Shown: positions 1 to 11,156, counted from the stretch's first letter. The stretch is 64,000 bases of DNA from Phaseolus vulgaris (GCF_000499845.2 NC_023751.2:10517564-10581563), one strand, 5' to 3'. Numbers and translations: made by a program. Notes: generated from the sequence alone by a model not told the origin.

Positions 1-199
1 GTGAAACCTGTGTACAAAGATATCACTATAGTGCCTGTTGTCCCACCCATATAATATATTATCAGTATTCTTGTAGCCTCTGGCTTTTTTTCATCAATTT
101 TGCTACTGTTTTATGTGCTTTCCTGAGGACTTTACACAGTTGTAAGGAGCTAAGCTAAGCTTCTATCTTATCTAATATGTGTACTCATCCAAAGCAATC
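1..199. other. unassigned edge sequence
   Basis: No gene is recognisable. The stretch adjoins a minus-strand copia fragment and may be part of the same decayed element, but no LTR boundary or motif is visible. Confidence 0.3.
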
Positions 200-560
200 T
201 TACCTAAGCTATAGAATGTTTATACTCTAATTGATAGGTATCTTATTTAAAAGAATTCTAAAGTCACTTAGTTATTGCCTTAGCCATAGTGTTTGAGCAC
301 AACAACTTCCAGCTGCTATATATTCTGCCTCTGTTGTAGAAAGAGCAACATAGGCTTGTTTCTTGCAATGCCCAAGAGATTAGACTTGACCCAAGCATGT
401 GACAAGTTCCACTTGTGCTTTTCCTATCAACCTTGCAACCTGCAAAGTCAGAATCTGAAAAACCATTTAAGTTCAAGGAAACATTGTTTGGATACCATGG
501 TCCAACATCTTTAGTCCCTTGCAAGTATTTCAGAATTCTCTTAACTGCATTGTAGTGTGA
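200..560 (-). pseudogene. Ty1/copia RNase H fragment
   Basis: The minus strand encodes the end of a copia reverse transcriptase and the start of its RNase H. Visible motifs are the ILKYLQGTKD segment, the catalytic-region block FSDSDFAGC, and KSTSGTCHMLGSSLISW. The frame is lost after LISW, where a family member continues into the AEAEY region. The piece is cut at about 572 by the junction with a gypsy-type ORF on the other strand. It is a dead relic; assignment to copia is firm, the exact lineage is not. Confidence 0.8.
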
Positions 561-574
561 TTCTCTTAGCTTCT

Positions 575-2242
575 GACCCCGACGGCCCCTTTTGCTTTAT
601 CTATTCCATCATCTTTCGAAGACTAGGGATTCATTTACCCCTTACTCCCTTCGAACGCACACTTCTGACCGAGGTGAACGTAGCCCCTGTCCAACTACAT
701 CCCAACAGTTGGGCATTCGTAAGGGCTTTCGCCATCCTCTGCTACAGCCTCGGCCTTACGTCGGTAGACGCCTTTCTTTTCTTCTTCGAAGTTAAGGACC
801 CTAGGAAGAAATTGTGGGTTAGCTTCAATGGGGTGGCGGGGAGGGTGCTCTTAATGCTCTTCCAACAATCATATAAGGGGTTCAAGAAGAACTTCTTCAA
901 AATTAAGAGCAATCGGAGGGACCCCGCTCTCCTCGATGGGTTTCCCTTGTATTGGACGGAGAAACCCAACCTTCAGAGACCCCGAAGTCTTGAGGACCTA
1001 GCCCCTCAAGAGCGGGGGGTGTGCAAGTTCCTCTCTGGACTCCCTGCTCCCTTCAACACTTTGGAGCTGCTCAAACATGAGTTTAGCCCAAAAAGTCTTA
1101 AGACGTATATTGGTATTCCCTGGTTCCTATATTCCCTCTTACATCTCACTTTCGCTTGCAATCTCTCTTCGTCGTTTATTCCCTGTGTTAAGTTGTTGTC
1201 TATGTGCAGATATGGGCTTTAGTAACGACAAGAAAAAGAAATTGATCGATCTGCTAGCCAAGCGAAAGGCGACCGCTATCGGGAAGGACACATCAATGCC
1301 CATTGCACCCTCAACCTCAGTTGTTCCTACCCCTCACCCAACCGAACCAGCCTCCGTTGTTGACAAGCTAGAAGGGGTTGTAGTCGTCGATACTGATGAC
1401 GAAGAGACATGCATCGGGCTTGTCTTCAAAAGGTCAAAAGTTGGTGAGGTCGTGGCACCCTCGACTTTTGCCTCGGGTGGGACCCCGGCCTTTATGGATC
1501 ATCCTCCCAGCGCCTCCTCTCCACTCCCCCTTGTCGTACACGAGGGTGGAGGAGAGAGTGCCCCCGAGGGCCAAGAGATGCCTTCCAGCTCACCATTTCC
1601 CCTGCTGCTCCAACGAATACTCAGTCGCTTTCAAGACCAAGTGGTGGTGGAGGAATTGAGCGACAATCTCCTTCAGGACCGCGTGGTCAATGTCCTTGGG
1701 GACCTCTTGATTGCCTCCAATCTTGCGCTCAACAGGACTCAAGAGGCCGACGACCTCAAGGTTAGGGTGGCAAAGCTCGAGGAGGAATTGACCAAGACCT
1801 TCACCAATCGCGAGACCGCCATGTACTTGGAGATGGCAAGCCTTCGCCAATCTGAGAAGGATGCCAAGAAGGCCCTTCATGACAAGGACCAAAAGGCGGT
1901 TGAACTAGAAACGAAAATCTTCCCTCTCCGTACCCGTGCGGTCGAGCTTGAAGATCTGGTGGCGGAGCTGAAGGACAAAGTCGCCAAACTGAAGGAGAGG
2001 GCCACGCAGCGCGAGATCCTTCTGGGGTAGGTTGAGGGCGAATTGGCTGTGAAAACTGAGTCCTTGGCTGAGACGATTAAGTCCTTTAAAAAGACAGAGG
2101 AGGAGCTCACAAACGATGTCGTTGACGCTTATGGTGAGGGGTTTCAAGATGTCATTGCTTAGTTTGCCTATGTGAATCCTGAGGTGGATCTTACCCCCTT
2201 TGGTGAGTCCAAGTGCGTTGTTGACGGGCAAATCCTGCCATG
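575..2242 (+). pseudogene. Ty3/gypsy gag-like ORF with intron, decayed
   Basis: The first part resembles the plant 'putative gypsy-type transposon' domain (PF04195 type): LHPNSWAFVRAF, SFNGVAGRVLL, the LFQQSYKGFK stretch and YWTEKPNL. The second part begins at the MGFSNDKKKK segment, continues through a low-complexity Ser/Pro region, and ends in a long coiled coil rich in Lys, Glu and Leu (about 1740-2160). The parts lie in different frames and join in frame if a 97-bp GT-AG intron (1113-1209) is removed. The frame then meets TAG at 2028-2030 and TAG at 2159-2161, each where a Gln codon would fit, and ends near 2242. This is a structural or unknown-role protein of a retroelement, not a host gene. 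Confidence 0.7.
1113..1209 (+). other. apparent spliceosomal intron inside retroelement ORF
   Basis: The donor GTATTC follows an ATT-G split codon, and the acceptor TGCAG precedes ATATGGGC. Removing these 97 bases restores one frame across the two halves and gives a K-T-Y-I-D-M junction. The interval is T-rich before the acceptor, as plant introns are. This is inferred from the frame and splice consensus; no transcript is available. Confidence 0.55.
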
Positions 2243-2575
2243 AGAATGACTTCATAACTCTGTTTTTGTTGACAAACAAACTCTCTTGCATGTATACACT
2301 TATAAGTATTTATCTTATCTTTAATTGTTGCCTTTACTCGCTTCGCTCGACATACGACGCCTCTGACTTAGGTTTGCCCTTTAGGTAGCACGTTTGTCTC
2401 GTATGTTGTTCGACCCCGGAGTTAATACGCAAGAGGGAACGTATGTCTTCCCCCCTTGGTGTTTCTAACCCGAGTGAACGACTCTTTCGCGATTTCATCC
2501 TTATTGTATAAAGTCAAGGGATAGTTGATCTCGACATTGCTACAAAAGTCAAGGAACGAGTCTTTGGCGTTTGAA
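2243..2575. other. non-coding part of gypsy-type element
   Basis: No ORF or RNA gene is recognised. The stretch links the gag-like ORF to the tandem array and probably belongs to the same retroelement. Confidence 0.4.
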
Positions 2576-3082
2576 CCATACTTCTCTTTGCCTTGGTGAA
2601 CTTACATGAGAGAGGCTTATTGGGAAGGCCAAACTACCTTTGCTCTCCGTGTATCACTTCAAGGTAAGAGGTTCATTTAATTAGCGAACCATACTATTCT
2701 TTGTCTTTGTGATCTTGCACGAGAGGGGCTTATTGGGAACACCAAGCTACCTTTGCTCTCTGTGCATCACTTCAAGGAAAAAGGTTCATTTACTTTGGCG
2801 AACCATACTATTCTCGGGCTTGCTGAACTTACACAAGAGGGAAGGTCCCCTTGGGGGACCATACTACTTCTGCTCTTGGCTTATCACTACAAGAGAGAGG
2901 TTTGTTTACATTGGGGAACCATACTATTCTTCGCCTTGGTGAACTTGCACGAGAGGGGCTTATTGGGAAGACCAAGCTACCTCTGCTCTCTGTGCATCAC
3001 TTCAAGGAAAGAGGTTCATTTACTTTGGCGAATCATACTATTCTCGGGCTTTGTGAACTTACGCAAGAGGGAGGTCTGTTGA
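2576..3082 (+). repeat. tandem array, 113-116 bp unit, 4.4 copies
   Basis: Units start at 2576, 2689, 2803, 2919 and 3033 and each opens with (C/T)CATACT(A/T)(C/T)TCT. They share blocks such as GGCTTATTGGGAA and CATCACTTCAAGGAA. Units 2 and 4 match each other closely, as do the starts of units 3 and 5, so a two-unit (about 230 bp) higher-order period overlies the 114-bp period. The fifth unit is cut by the TG that opens the next LTR at 3077. The array lies downstream of the gag-like ORF and is probably internal to the gypsy-type element. Confidence 0.85.
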
Positions 3083-4204
3083 ATCAAGTGTGTTCAAGCT
3101 TTGAAGAATCCAAACCCTTTGAAGGATGATGAAAGACTAGTTGTGCTTGTTTTTGCTGAGTTGTCTTTTAGTTAGGATCTGGGGTAGATTTTATGTATAA
3201 TCCACTCTTGATTAAATCCAAAGCATAAACATTCTCAATCCTTTTAAAAGGAAATTATTTTTCAAACTAAGTGAAAAACAACTTGTTGTTTTGTCGAAAC
3301 AACCGATTGTTTTATACTTAGGAGTTTTTAGAAAGGTTGAAAACTGTTTTCAATGGTTGACTTGCTGTCAAAACCGAAACAACCGATTGATTCGTGGAAA
3401 CAGCCGATTGTTTGTTTTGGTACCATAACAGAAAACTGTTTTGTGCTTTGATTGAACATTAAATGATTTTCTAACTGTTTAAGTTCCAGTTTTTTTAATG
3501 CTTTGACCAAACTTTAAATGCAATGAATAGTTTGCTAAGATTTGATAACAAACAACAACTTTGAATATATACAGAAAACAGATTTGAGTTTTTCAAGAGA
3601 TTGAGATTTTGAAAAGTTGAGAATTGCTTAGAGATTGAGTTTGATCAAAGAGTGAGATAGGATTTTTCATCTTGTATTGATTTCATATTTGTTCTGTAAC
3701 AAGTGTAATCCTTTGTATCTTTTGAAAGAACCTTGTGTGTTTGCTGAGAAGTGTTGTGTGTTCTTGAGGGGATCAAGATCAGCATTCTTAGTGTGGTTGA
3801 GCTGGACCAAAGGAAGTGTGTGTCTTGAGGGGATCAAGGTCACTTCTTTGGTTGTGTTGTAAGTGATCTAGGGTTGATTGCTTAGTGGATTCCCCAGTGG
3901 TTTCTGGGAAGACTGGATGTAGCTCTGGGTTTAGAGTGAACCAGTATAAACCTCTGTGTGCATTCTCTCTATCCTTAATCTCTATAAATTCAGTTTTGAT
4001 ATTTGTGAACTAGTATAAACAACCGATTGTTTCTGCGAAACAACCGATTGTTTTTCTGGTGCTGTGTTTTTTTTCTTTGTGTTTTGGCAAACTGATTTCC
4101 TTATCAACTGTTTCTCGAAGTAATTTCATTCTTGACTTAAAAGTTTGCGAAAACCCTCTTTAAACCATTCACCCCCCTCTAATTTAAAGCCATACATTCT
4201 TACA
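3077..4204 (+). repeat. copia 5' LTR (about 1.13 kb)
   Basis: The segment starts TGTTGAATC and ends TTACA. It is followed by a degenerate tRNA-Met-type primer site and then by a gag ORF. It interrupts the 114-bp array. It carries at least five close copies of the motif AAACAACCGATTGTTT (near 3297, 3377, 3398, 4017 and 4038). No matching 3' LTR is present in the window, so the boundaries come from the TG...CA ends and position only. Confidence 0.65.
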
Positions 4205-4222
4205 ATTAGCATCAAGAGCTTG
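4205..4222 (+). other. degenerate primer-binding site
   Basis: ATTAGCATCAAGAGCTTGG sits directly after the LTR end. It resembles the TGGTATCAGAGC site (complement of initiator tRNA-Met) used by copia elements, with two changes and one inserted base. Confidence 0.45.
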
Positions 4223-4265
4223 GTTCTTGAAATTTATTCAAGTGTGATCCTAAAACTGTTTTTTA

Positions 4266-5984
4266 ATGGCTGCTAGACTACCTTTTGGGAAAGGTGCTTC
4301 AATCAACAGACCACCTCTGTTTTGTGGTTTGAACTACCAATTTTGGAAAGTCAAAATGAAAATCTTTGTAGATTCACTTGACAAAGGTATTTGGGATGCA
4401 ATTGAAAATGGCCCCTTTGTTCCAAAACTTGAAAAAGATGGATCTTTCATTGAAAAACCTTGGTCTCAATGGACTGATTCTGAAAGCAAGAAGACCAAAT
4501 TTGATTGCATTGCTAAAAACATAGTAACCTCTGCCTTGAATTCAGATGAGTTTTTCAGGGTCTCTCCATGCAAAACCTCAAAGGAAATGTGGGACACCTT
4601 GGAGGTAACTCATGAAGGTACCAATGAAGTGAAGAGAGCTAGAAAGCATACTCTAATCCAAGAGTATGAGATGTTCAGAATGCTCAAGGGTGAAACAATT
4701 GCTGAAGTGCAGAAAAGATTCACGCACATCATCAATCATCTCATGAGCCTTGACAAGACCTTTGAAAAAGAAGAGTTAAACATCAAGATTTTGAAATGTC
4801 TTGATAGAGCATGGCAACCTAAGGTAATTGCAATATCCGAATCTAAAGATCTAACATCTTTGAGTATGGCTTCTTTATTTGGCAAGCTTAGGGAACATGA
4901 GTTAGAGATGAATCGACTCAATGTTCAAGAAAGCAAAGACAAACACGTAAGGAATATTGCCTTAAAAGCTGTCAAGAACAAAGGCAAACAAGAATCCAAC
5001 GATGATAGTGATGAAGAGAACATTAGCTTGCTATCCAAAAAGTTTAGCAAATTCTTGAAGAGGAACCGCAACAAGCACAACAACAAAGATAAGTATGGAA
5101 ACAAGAAATCTAATGATTTTAATTCCAATAACTATACTTGTTTTGGTTGTGGTGAGCAAGGGCACATAAAAGTAGATTGCCCAAACAAAAGCAAGGAGAA
5201 AAAGCCTAGCCACAAGGAAAAGAAGGGCAAGACAAAAAGAGCCTACATAGCTTGGGATGAAAATGAGGTATCCTCATCAAGTGAAGATGAAAGAGCAAAC
5301 ATCTGCTTTATTGCTGAAGGAGATGATGAATCTTGCAGCTCAAGTGAAGTAAGTTCTTGTGCTTCTTTAAATGAACAAAATTATAGTGAATTGCTTGAAA
5401 CTTTTCAAGAAACTCACAATGAAGTTAATCGATTGGTTCTTTCAAACAACCGATTGAAAGAACTTAACAGCTGGCTGGAAAAGAGACTGAAGGCACTTGA
5501 AGAAGAGCTAGAAAAATCTAAAAAGGATTTTAAAAATCTTGAAACACATTTCAAAAACTCTTCTTGCAAGTGTGACACTCTCATTTGCGAAAATTGTGAA
5601 AACCTTGAGAAGAAAGTGCATTATCTTGTTAACACTGTGGATAAGCTTTCAAAAGGAAAATCTAACTTTGAGAATGTCTTGGCATCTCAAAACTGTGTTT
5701 TTGGAAGGGCTGGTTTAGGCTTTAATCCACAAAACAAACAAGATAAGTTTTCAAAAAGTTTTTCAAGAAAGCCAGAAAAACAACCGATTGTTAAGTTGAA
5801 ACAACCAATTGTTACATGCTTTTACTGCATGAAAAATGGCCATTTGGTTAGATTATGCAAAATAAGAAAGTTTTCTGTTCCAAGAGGCTTCATGAAATGG
5901 ATACCTAAAGAATGTGTGGTTTCAAATGAGAAAAAGAAATCAATTGGATCCACATTTGTGAAGGGGCCAAATCTTGTTGCTTGA
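4266..5984 (+). CDS. copia Gag polyprotein (572 aa), intact frame
   Basis: This is the nucleocapsid/capsid precursor of a copia retrotransposon, which would package element RNA in cytoplasmic particles. The N-terminus (residues 1-60) holds LFCGLNYQFWKVKMKIF, typical of the DUF4219/UBN2 gag region. UBN2-like helices follow to about residue 210. A CCHC zinc knuckle (CFGCGEQGHIKVDC) lies near residue 293, an acidic Ser-rich linker and a coiled coil lie at about 370-470, and a second knuckle (CFYCMKNGHLVRLC) lies near residue 520. The ORF is open throughout, but the protease, integrase and reverse transcriptase expected after it are absent, so the element cannot move by itself. Two codon stretches near the end encode the AACAACCGATTGTT motif. 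Confidence 0.85.
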   Translation: MAARLPFGKGASINRPPLFCGLNYQFWKVKMKIFVDSLDKGIWDAIENGPFVPKLEKDGSFIEKPWSQWTDSESKKTKFDCIAKNIVTSALNSDEFFRVSPCKTSKEMWDTLEVTHEGTNEVKRARKHTLIQEYEMFRMLKGETIAEVQKRFTHIINHLMSLDKTFEKEELNIKILKCLDRAWQPKVIAISESKDLTSLSMASLFGKLREHELEMNRLNVQESKDKHVRNIALKAVKNKGKQESNDDSDEENISLLSKKFSKFLKRNRNKHNNKDKYGNKKSNDFNSNNYTCFGCGEQGHIKVDCPNKSKEKKPSHKEKKGKTKRAYIAWDENEVSSSSEDERANICFIAEGDDESCSSSEVSSCASLNEQNYSELLETFQETHNEVNRLVLSNNRLKELNSWLEKRLKALEEELEKSKKDFKNLETHFKNSSCKCDTLICENCENLEKKVHYLVNTVDKLSKGKSNFENVLASQNCVFGRAGLGFNPQNKQDKFSKSFSRKPEKQPIVKLKQPIVTCFYCMKNGHLVRLCKIRKFSVPRGFMKWIPKECVVSNEKKKSIGSTFVKGPNLVA

Positions 5985-6760
5985 ACTCATGTTTGTGTAG
6001 GAAATCTAGAGAAATGTGAGAGACTGAGTCATTTGATCAAGTTCTTGGAAGAAAAAGGTTAACATTGAAGCTGAATCAATGTTCTGTATCTGTCCAGAGG
6101 CTCTCAATGGTCAAAAGGAGGCTTCTTGATCAAAAGCATATGGCTCAATGAAGGAACATCACAAAGGATAAGACCTTCCTTATCTCTAACCTTTATTCTT
6201 GTTCAAGTCTATATTCATGCCTAAATATCTCTTTTAAAATGTTCAAATTCATCTGCTTTGAACTCTTTCTGCTTAAAATTAAAAATTCAAAATCAATTTT
6301 ACTGCTGCAGAAAAACAATTGATTGTTTTGTGCCTGACAGCACTGTGAAGAAATCAATTTAATTTTTTTTAATTTCTATCTGTTGCAGATCAAATTAAAG
6401 AAAGAATCCTTGGTCAATGAACCTGTGTTGAAAGCTGATCATGCTCAGAAAGAAGTTACAACAGTCATAAAAGAATATATTCCACAATCTTGAAAATTTA
6501 AGAGCTTTTATGACTAGTCAAAGATCACATGTGATGACCATGTGATTTTCTGCTTTTTCTGACGTTTTCTGTGCAGGGCTTGGTCAAGTCTTTTCTCTCT
6601 GAAAATCTGGTACCCACTCACGTCATTGAATGCAATATGATTTTGTTTTTGCTTTAAAATCTGTTGCAGCTGATCTCTTTCACAAGAACAACCAATTGGG
6701 CCATCTCTTGCAACATCTCTTGCAATTCTTGTCTGAGTTTTTCTCTGCTCCTTCTCTACC
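5985..6760 (+). other. copia remnant, pol deleted
   Basis: No ORF of note is present. Short Lys/Glu-rich frames continue after gag for about 70 bases, then AT-rich sequence carries one further copy of the CAACCGATTG-like motif (6312-6328). A normal element would have about 3 kb of pol here, so an internal deletion is inferred. Confidence 0.5.
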
Positions 6761-6763
6761 TTC

Positions 6764-7120
6764 ATGGAATCAACTCCTCCCACCTCAAAGAGAGTTAAAA
6801 CCAGAGCAGTAAGGTTTGGAGAAAGGTTAGAAGGATGGTTTTCTGGTGATAATGATCTAATTGAAAGATATAGGTTTGAGACTAGCACAAAGGTGATAAA
6901 CAACCCCAAAGTTGTGTGCTTTGATTGGCTGAAAAGCCAAAAGCTGGATAATGCAAGGAGGCTGCTCAAAGATCAATCTCTCAGAAAGTTCTTGGAGATT
7001 AAGGGGAACATCTACCCAGATTTGATTAGAGTGTTCTACACAAATCTCAAATTTGAGGGAAACAGCCTTGTCTCTCATGTGAAGGGTGTAGATATGGAGA
7101 TCACCTATGATGTGTGGCTT
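6764..7120 (+). pseudogene. extra retroelement ORF (plant transposon protein-like), truncated
   Basis: The ORF opens MESTPPTSKRVKTRAVRF and runs through the segments FEIKGNIYPDLIRVFYTNL-like and GVDMEITYDVW-like. These resemble the 'putative plant transposon protein' domain (PF20167 type) that accompanies many legume retroelements. It is cut at about 7120, where the AT-rich tandem array begins. Its place, downstream of where copia pol would lie, matches the extra ORF of SIRE-like elements, but no signal peptide or membrane segment is visible, so I do not call it envelope. Function is unknown. Confidence 0.55.
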
Positions 7121-7160
7121 ACTAATCTTAGACTTTTTTTTCCAATGTTAATCTCGAACA

Positions 7161-8535
7161 ATAATTGCGTCTAATTTGATAATTATTATTTCTTAATAAC
7201 ACACTTTTGATTTACTTTCTATGTTGTTTCAAAATTTATGCAATTATAATTTATTTATATATTTATTATTGAATAAAATAAAAAGTATTATTTTAACATC
7301 AAATTATTGATAAAAATCATGTTTTTTTTTAAGTTTTATCTTTGTAAAAAATATATTTAATAAATATTTGGATGCGTACTAATGTGAGTATGAATATTTT
7401 TATTATTGTATTGGAAAGAAGATGAGACACAAATATATACAAGTTCTAAGTTAACCATATTTCTTTTTACTCTTTATATGCATTACCATATTTTGTAAAA
7501 AAAAATATTTAATAAATATTTGGATGCTTACAAATGTCAGTATAAATATTTTCATTATTGTATTGGAATGAAGATGAGAGACAAATATATACAAGTGTAT
7601 AGAGGCTTTCTCTCTCAAAATTAGAAGCTAATTTGGAACATATCCACTAATCATAGGAGTCTATCATTATTAAATTAATTGCATATAATTGCGTTCGATA
7701 TCTTACAATAATTGCGTATAATTTGATAATTATTATTCCCTTAATATTACACTTTTTGATTTATTTGCTATGTTGTTTCCAAATTTATGCAATTATAATT
7801 CATTTATATACTTATTATGGCATATAATAAAAAGTGTTAGTTTAACATCAAATTATAGATAAAATAATGTTTTTTTTTATGTTTTATCCTTGAAAATCGA
7901 TACTAATGTAAGTATGAATATTTTTATTATTGTATTGGAATGAAGATGAGAGACAAATATACCCAAATTATAAGGAAACCATATTTCTTGTAACCCTTTA
8001 TATGCATTACCATATTTTGTAAAAAAAATATTTAATAAATATTTCGATGCTTACAAATGTGAGTATAAATATTTTCATTATTCTATTGGAATGAAGACGA
8101 GACACAGATATATATACAAGTTTATGGAGAATTTCTCTCTCCAAATTAGAAGCTAATTAGGTAGGGATCCAGTAATCATAGGAGTCTATCATTATTTAAT
8201 TAATTGCATATAATTACGTATAATATCTTAAAATAATTATGTATAATATCTTAAAATAATTGCGTATAATTTGATAATTATTATTCCCTTAATATGACAC
8301 TTTGATTTATTTCTTTGATATGTTGTTTCAAAATTTATGCAATTATATTTTATTTATACATTTATTATTGAATATAATAAAAAGTATTATTTTAACATCA
8401 AATTACCCATAAAATCATGTTTTTTTAACTTTTTATTTGTTAAAAAAAATATTTAATGAATATTTGGATGCGTACTAATCTGAGTATGAATATATTTACT
8501 ATTGTATTGGAACGAATATGAGACACAAATATATA
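7161..8535 (+). repeat. AT-rich tandem array, about 548 bp unit, 2.5 copies
   Basis: Units start at 7161, 7708 and 8256 with ATAATTGCGT(A/C)TAATTTG. Each full unit contains two versions of a block of about 98 bp (for example 7348-7445 and 7500-7598) holding AATAAATATTTGGATGC and TTGTATTGGAA. The third unit stops at ATGAGACACAAATATATA, next to gypsy pol. No coding capacity is seen. Confidence 0.85.
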
Positions 8536-8539
8536 ATAA

Positions 8540-10735
8540 AGAGAGGCGCGTTCAATCCCCACAAGCTATCGATCTATAGAGAGGCGCGTTCAATAGCCCA
8601 GAAGAAGCGTAAGCTTGGCGAGGAGAAGAGATTGGCAGCGAAGGAAGAGGCCGATAAGCTTTTATCGGTCGGGTTCATACGCGAAGCCCGATACACTAAT
8701 TGGTTGGCTAACTTAGTCATGGTCACCAAGGCTAATGGCAAATGAAGCATGTGTGTTGATTACACGAATCTCAACAAGGCATCCCAAAAGATTTGTACCC
8801 CCTTCCTAACATTGATCGGTTGGTAGATGGCATGGTGCTCACAAAATTTTGAGTTTCTTGGACGCATATGTTGGTTATAACAATATAAGCATGTATTTGA
8901 GGGACAAGGAGAAGACTGCCTTCATGACGAACGGTGCAAACTATTAGTACGAGTTAATGTCGTTCGACTTGTAGAATGCTGGAGCGACCTATCAAAGACT
9001 CATTGATAAAGTCTTCAAGGGAATTATCGGTCGGATCGTGGAGGTCTATGTGGACGACATAGTCCTAAAATCGGACTCATGTGACCAACACATCAAGAAC
9101 TTGGAGGAAGTCTTTAAGGCTCTGAGGAAGACGAACATGCGCCTCAATCCCGAGAAGTGCGTGTTCGGCGTCGAGGGAGGTAAGTTCTTGGGTTTCATGT
9201 TGACCCACCAAAGAATCGAGGCAAACACAGATAAATGTCGGACGATAACCGAGATTATAAGCCCTCAAAACGTGAAGGAGGTGCAACAACCCATTGGGCG
9301 TCTTACCACCCTCTCTCGTTTCGTCCCTCGCCTGGCCGATCGTACAAGGTTGATGGTGCAACTGCTTCGAAAAGCAACAAAGTTTAGTTGAGACGAGAAA
9401 TGTGAAGAAATTTTTCAGCAGCTGAAGGAGTTCTTATCCTAACTGGCGGTGATTTAGAAGCCGAGACTCGACTAGTAGATAATTGTCTACCTGTCAGTCT
9501 TGAAGGAAGCGGTAAGTGCAGTGCTCGTACAAGAGGTAGGAGAAGGAAGAGCGCCCCCATGCACTTTGTTAGTCGGACGCTCCAGCGGTCGAGACAAGGT
9601 ACCAGATGAGAGAAGGTCGCGTTCGCTGTTGTGCTAATGACAGACGAATGAGACCATACTTCCAAAACCATACTATCATGGTAAGAACCGACTGTCCAAT
9701 ATTTAAAATTTAATCTAAGTTAGACCTTGCAGGACGCATGATAGGGTGGTCAGTGGATCTCTCGGAGTTCGATATCCACTATAAGTCAAGGGGCACAATC
9801 AAATCCCAATGTTTAGCTGACTTCTTGACCGAACTAAATCCCCAGCAAGACCTCTCGACTGGATGGATAGTGTATGTTGATTGGTCACCCAATTAGGCAA
9901 CATGTGGAGTTGGGGTCGTCCTCGAAGTACCAGGTGACCTCCTCTTAGAGTAGGCACTCAAATTTGGGTTGAAGACCACCAACAACCAAGCCGAGTACGA
10001 GGTTGTCCTAGTCGGTCTAAACTTGGCATACGACATGGGAGCTCGGGAAGTAACATGTAAAAGCGACTCCCAATTAGTGGTCAGGCAGATAAAAGGGGAG
10101 TTCGAGGTGAAGGAACCTTTTTTGCAAAGCTACTACCATACGGTCTCCAACCTCATCACCCTGTTCAATAGGGTAACGATGGATCAAATCTGCTGAGAGG
10201 ACAACACGAGGGTTGACGCGCAATCTCGGCTTGTTACAACCAAGAAGAAGAGCCACCACAAATTTGTGGTGCAAATCCACCTAAAAAATCCCAATGTAGG
10301 AGAGGCCAGATGTTTAGCCGTATCTGAGACCGACACCTGGATGACTCCAATTATTCAATACTTAGAGCTTAGCATATGCAAGCTGGAGGAGGAGAAAGCA
10401 ATGAGACAACAATGTGCAAGGTACATGATCGAGCAAGACCTCTACTGAAGAGGATACTCCAGTTCGTCCAAAATTTTGTGCATAAAAGCATTGTGTGTCG
10501 GTTCGGAGTCCCCCACACCATCATAACCGATAATAGACTACAGTTCATTGACCGAGGACTTCAATCCTTTTACAAGAACCTCGACATAAAATCTGTAACA
10601 AGCTCGATCGAGCATCTCCAAACCAACGAGCAGGTCGAGGCAGTGAACAAGGTTATCCTTAACGAGTTAAAGAAGGGGCTCGAAACAGAGAAGGGGCGGT
10701 GGACCAAAGAGGTTTTAGAGGTATTATGGTGACTA
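8540..10735 (+). pseudogene. Ty3/gypsy pol: RT, RNase H, integrase fragment
   Basis: The reverse transcriptase opens with AQKKRKLGEEKR and ANLVMVTKANGK, is broken by TGA at 8743-8745 where Trp is expected, and resumes with the catalytic block EVYVDDIVLKS (about 9041). A plant-type RNase H is recognisable at TTNNQAEYE and CKSDSQLVV (9975-10085). A short integrase piece has FGVPHTIITDN and IEHLQTNEQ (10501-10635). Several stops and frame changes intervene, and about half the integrase is missing. The extra RNase H points to the Tat/Ogre-like side of Ty3/gypsy, which is an inference from domain order. It is dead. Confidence 0.8.
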
Positions 10736-10744
10736 TAAATATTA

Positions 10745-11154
10745 TAAGATTGAAAATATCAAGGAGTTATGGTGACTATATACATTTTTTGATCAAGTAT
10801 TTGTTGTCAAAATAATAACTATGAATAAAACAACTTATTTAATGAACCTTAACTGATGACCGGTTATTTATGAAGTAATAAATGATAATCATACTACCAA
10901 TTCCATGATTGTCATCTAAGAGATATATAAATCTTTACTCTTTAGGGAGTACCATCCATCTTGTCTCATACTTTTAACTCTCACACTGTTAAGAAACTTA
11001 TCATTTTTTTGCTCCTAGTGACTTAAGCATTGGAGAGTTTTTTCAAAGTGGACCTCCCCCTCACAACGGAGACCAACTGAAAGCCTGTTCGTTTCCTGAG
11101 GTACACCTTGTCCTCATCGAATTACACTTCCCAGGTACATTTCCAATAGGAACA
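10745..11154 (+). repeat. gypsy LTR copy A
   Basis: This segment aligns by eye with 11790-12045 (shared ATGAATAAAAC, GGTTATTTATGAAG, GTCATCTAAGA, CATACTTTTA). It ends GGAACA immediately before a primer-site-like sequence. The start is blurred because a short TTATGGTGACTATA duplication lies at 10727-10773. Confidence 0.6.
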
Positions 11155-11156
11155 TT

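Noticed and set aside
6764..7120. Envelope-like gene of a SIRE-type element
   Set aside because: No signal peptide, membrane segment or envelope motif is visible; the translation fits a plant transposon protein domain better.
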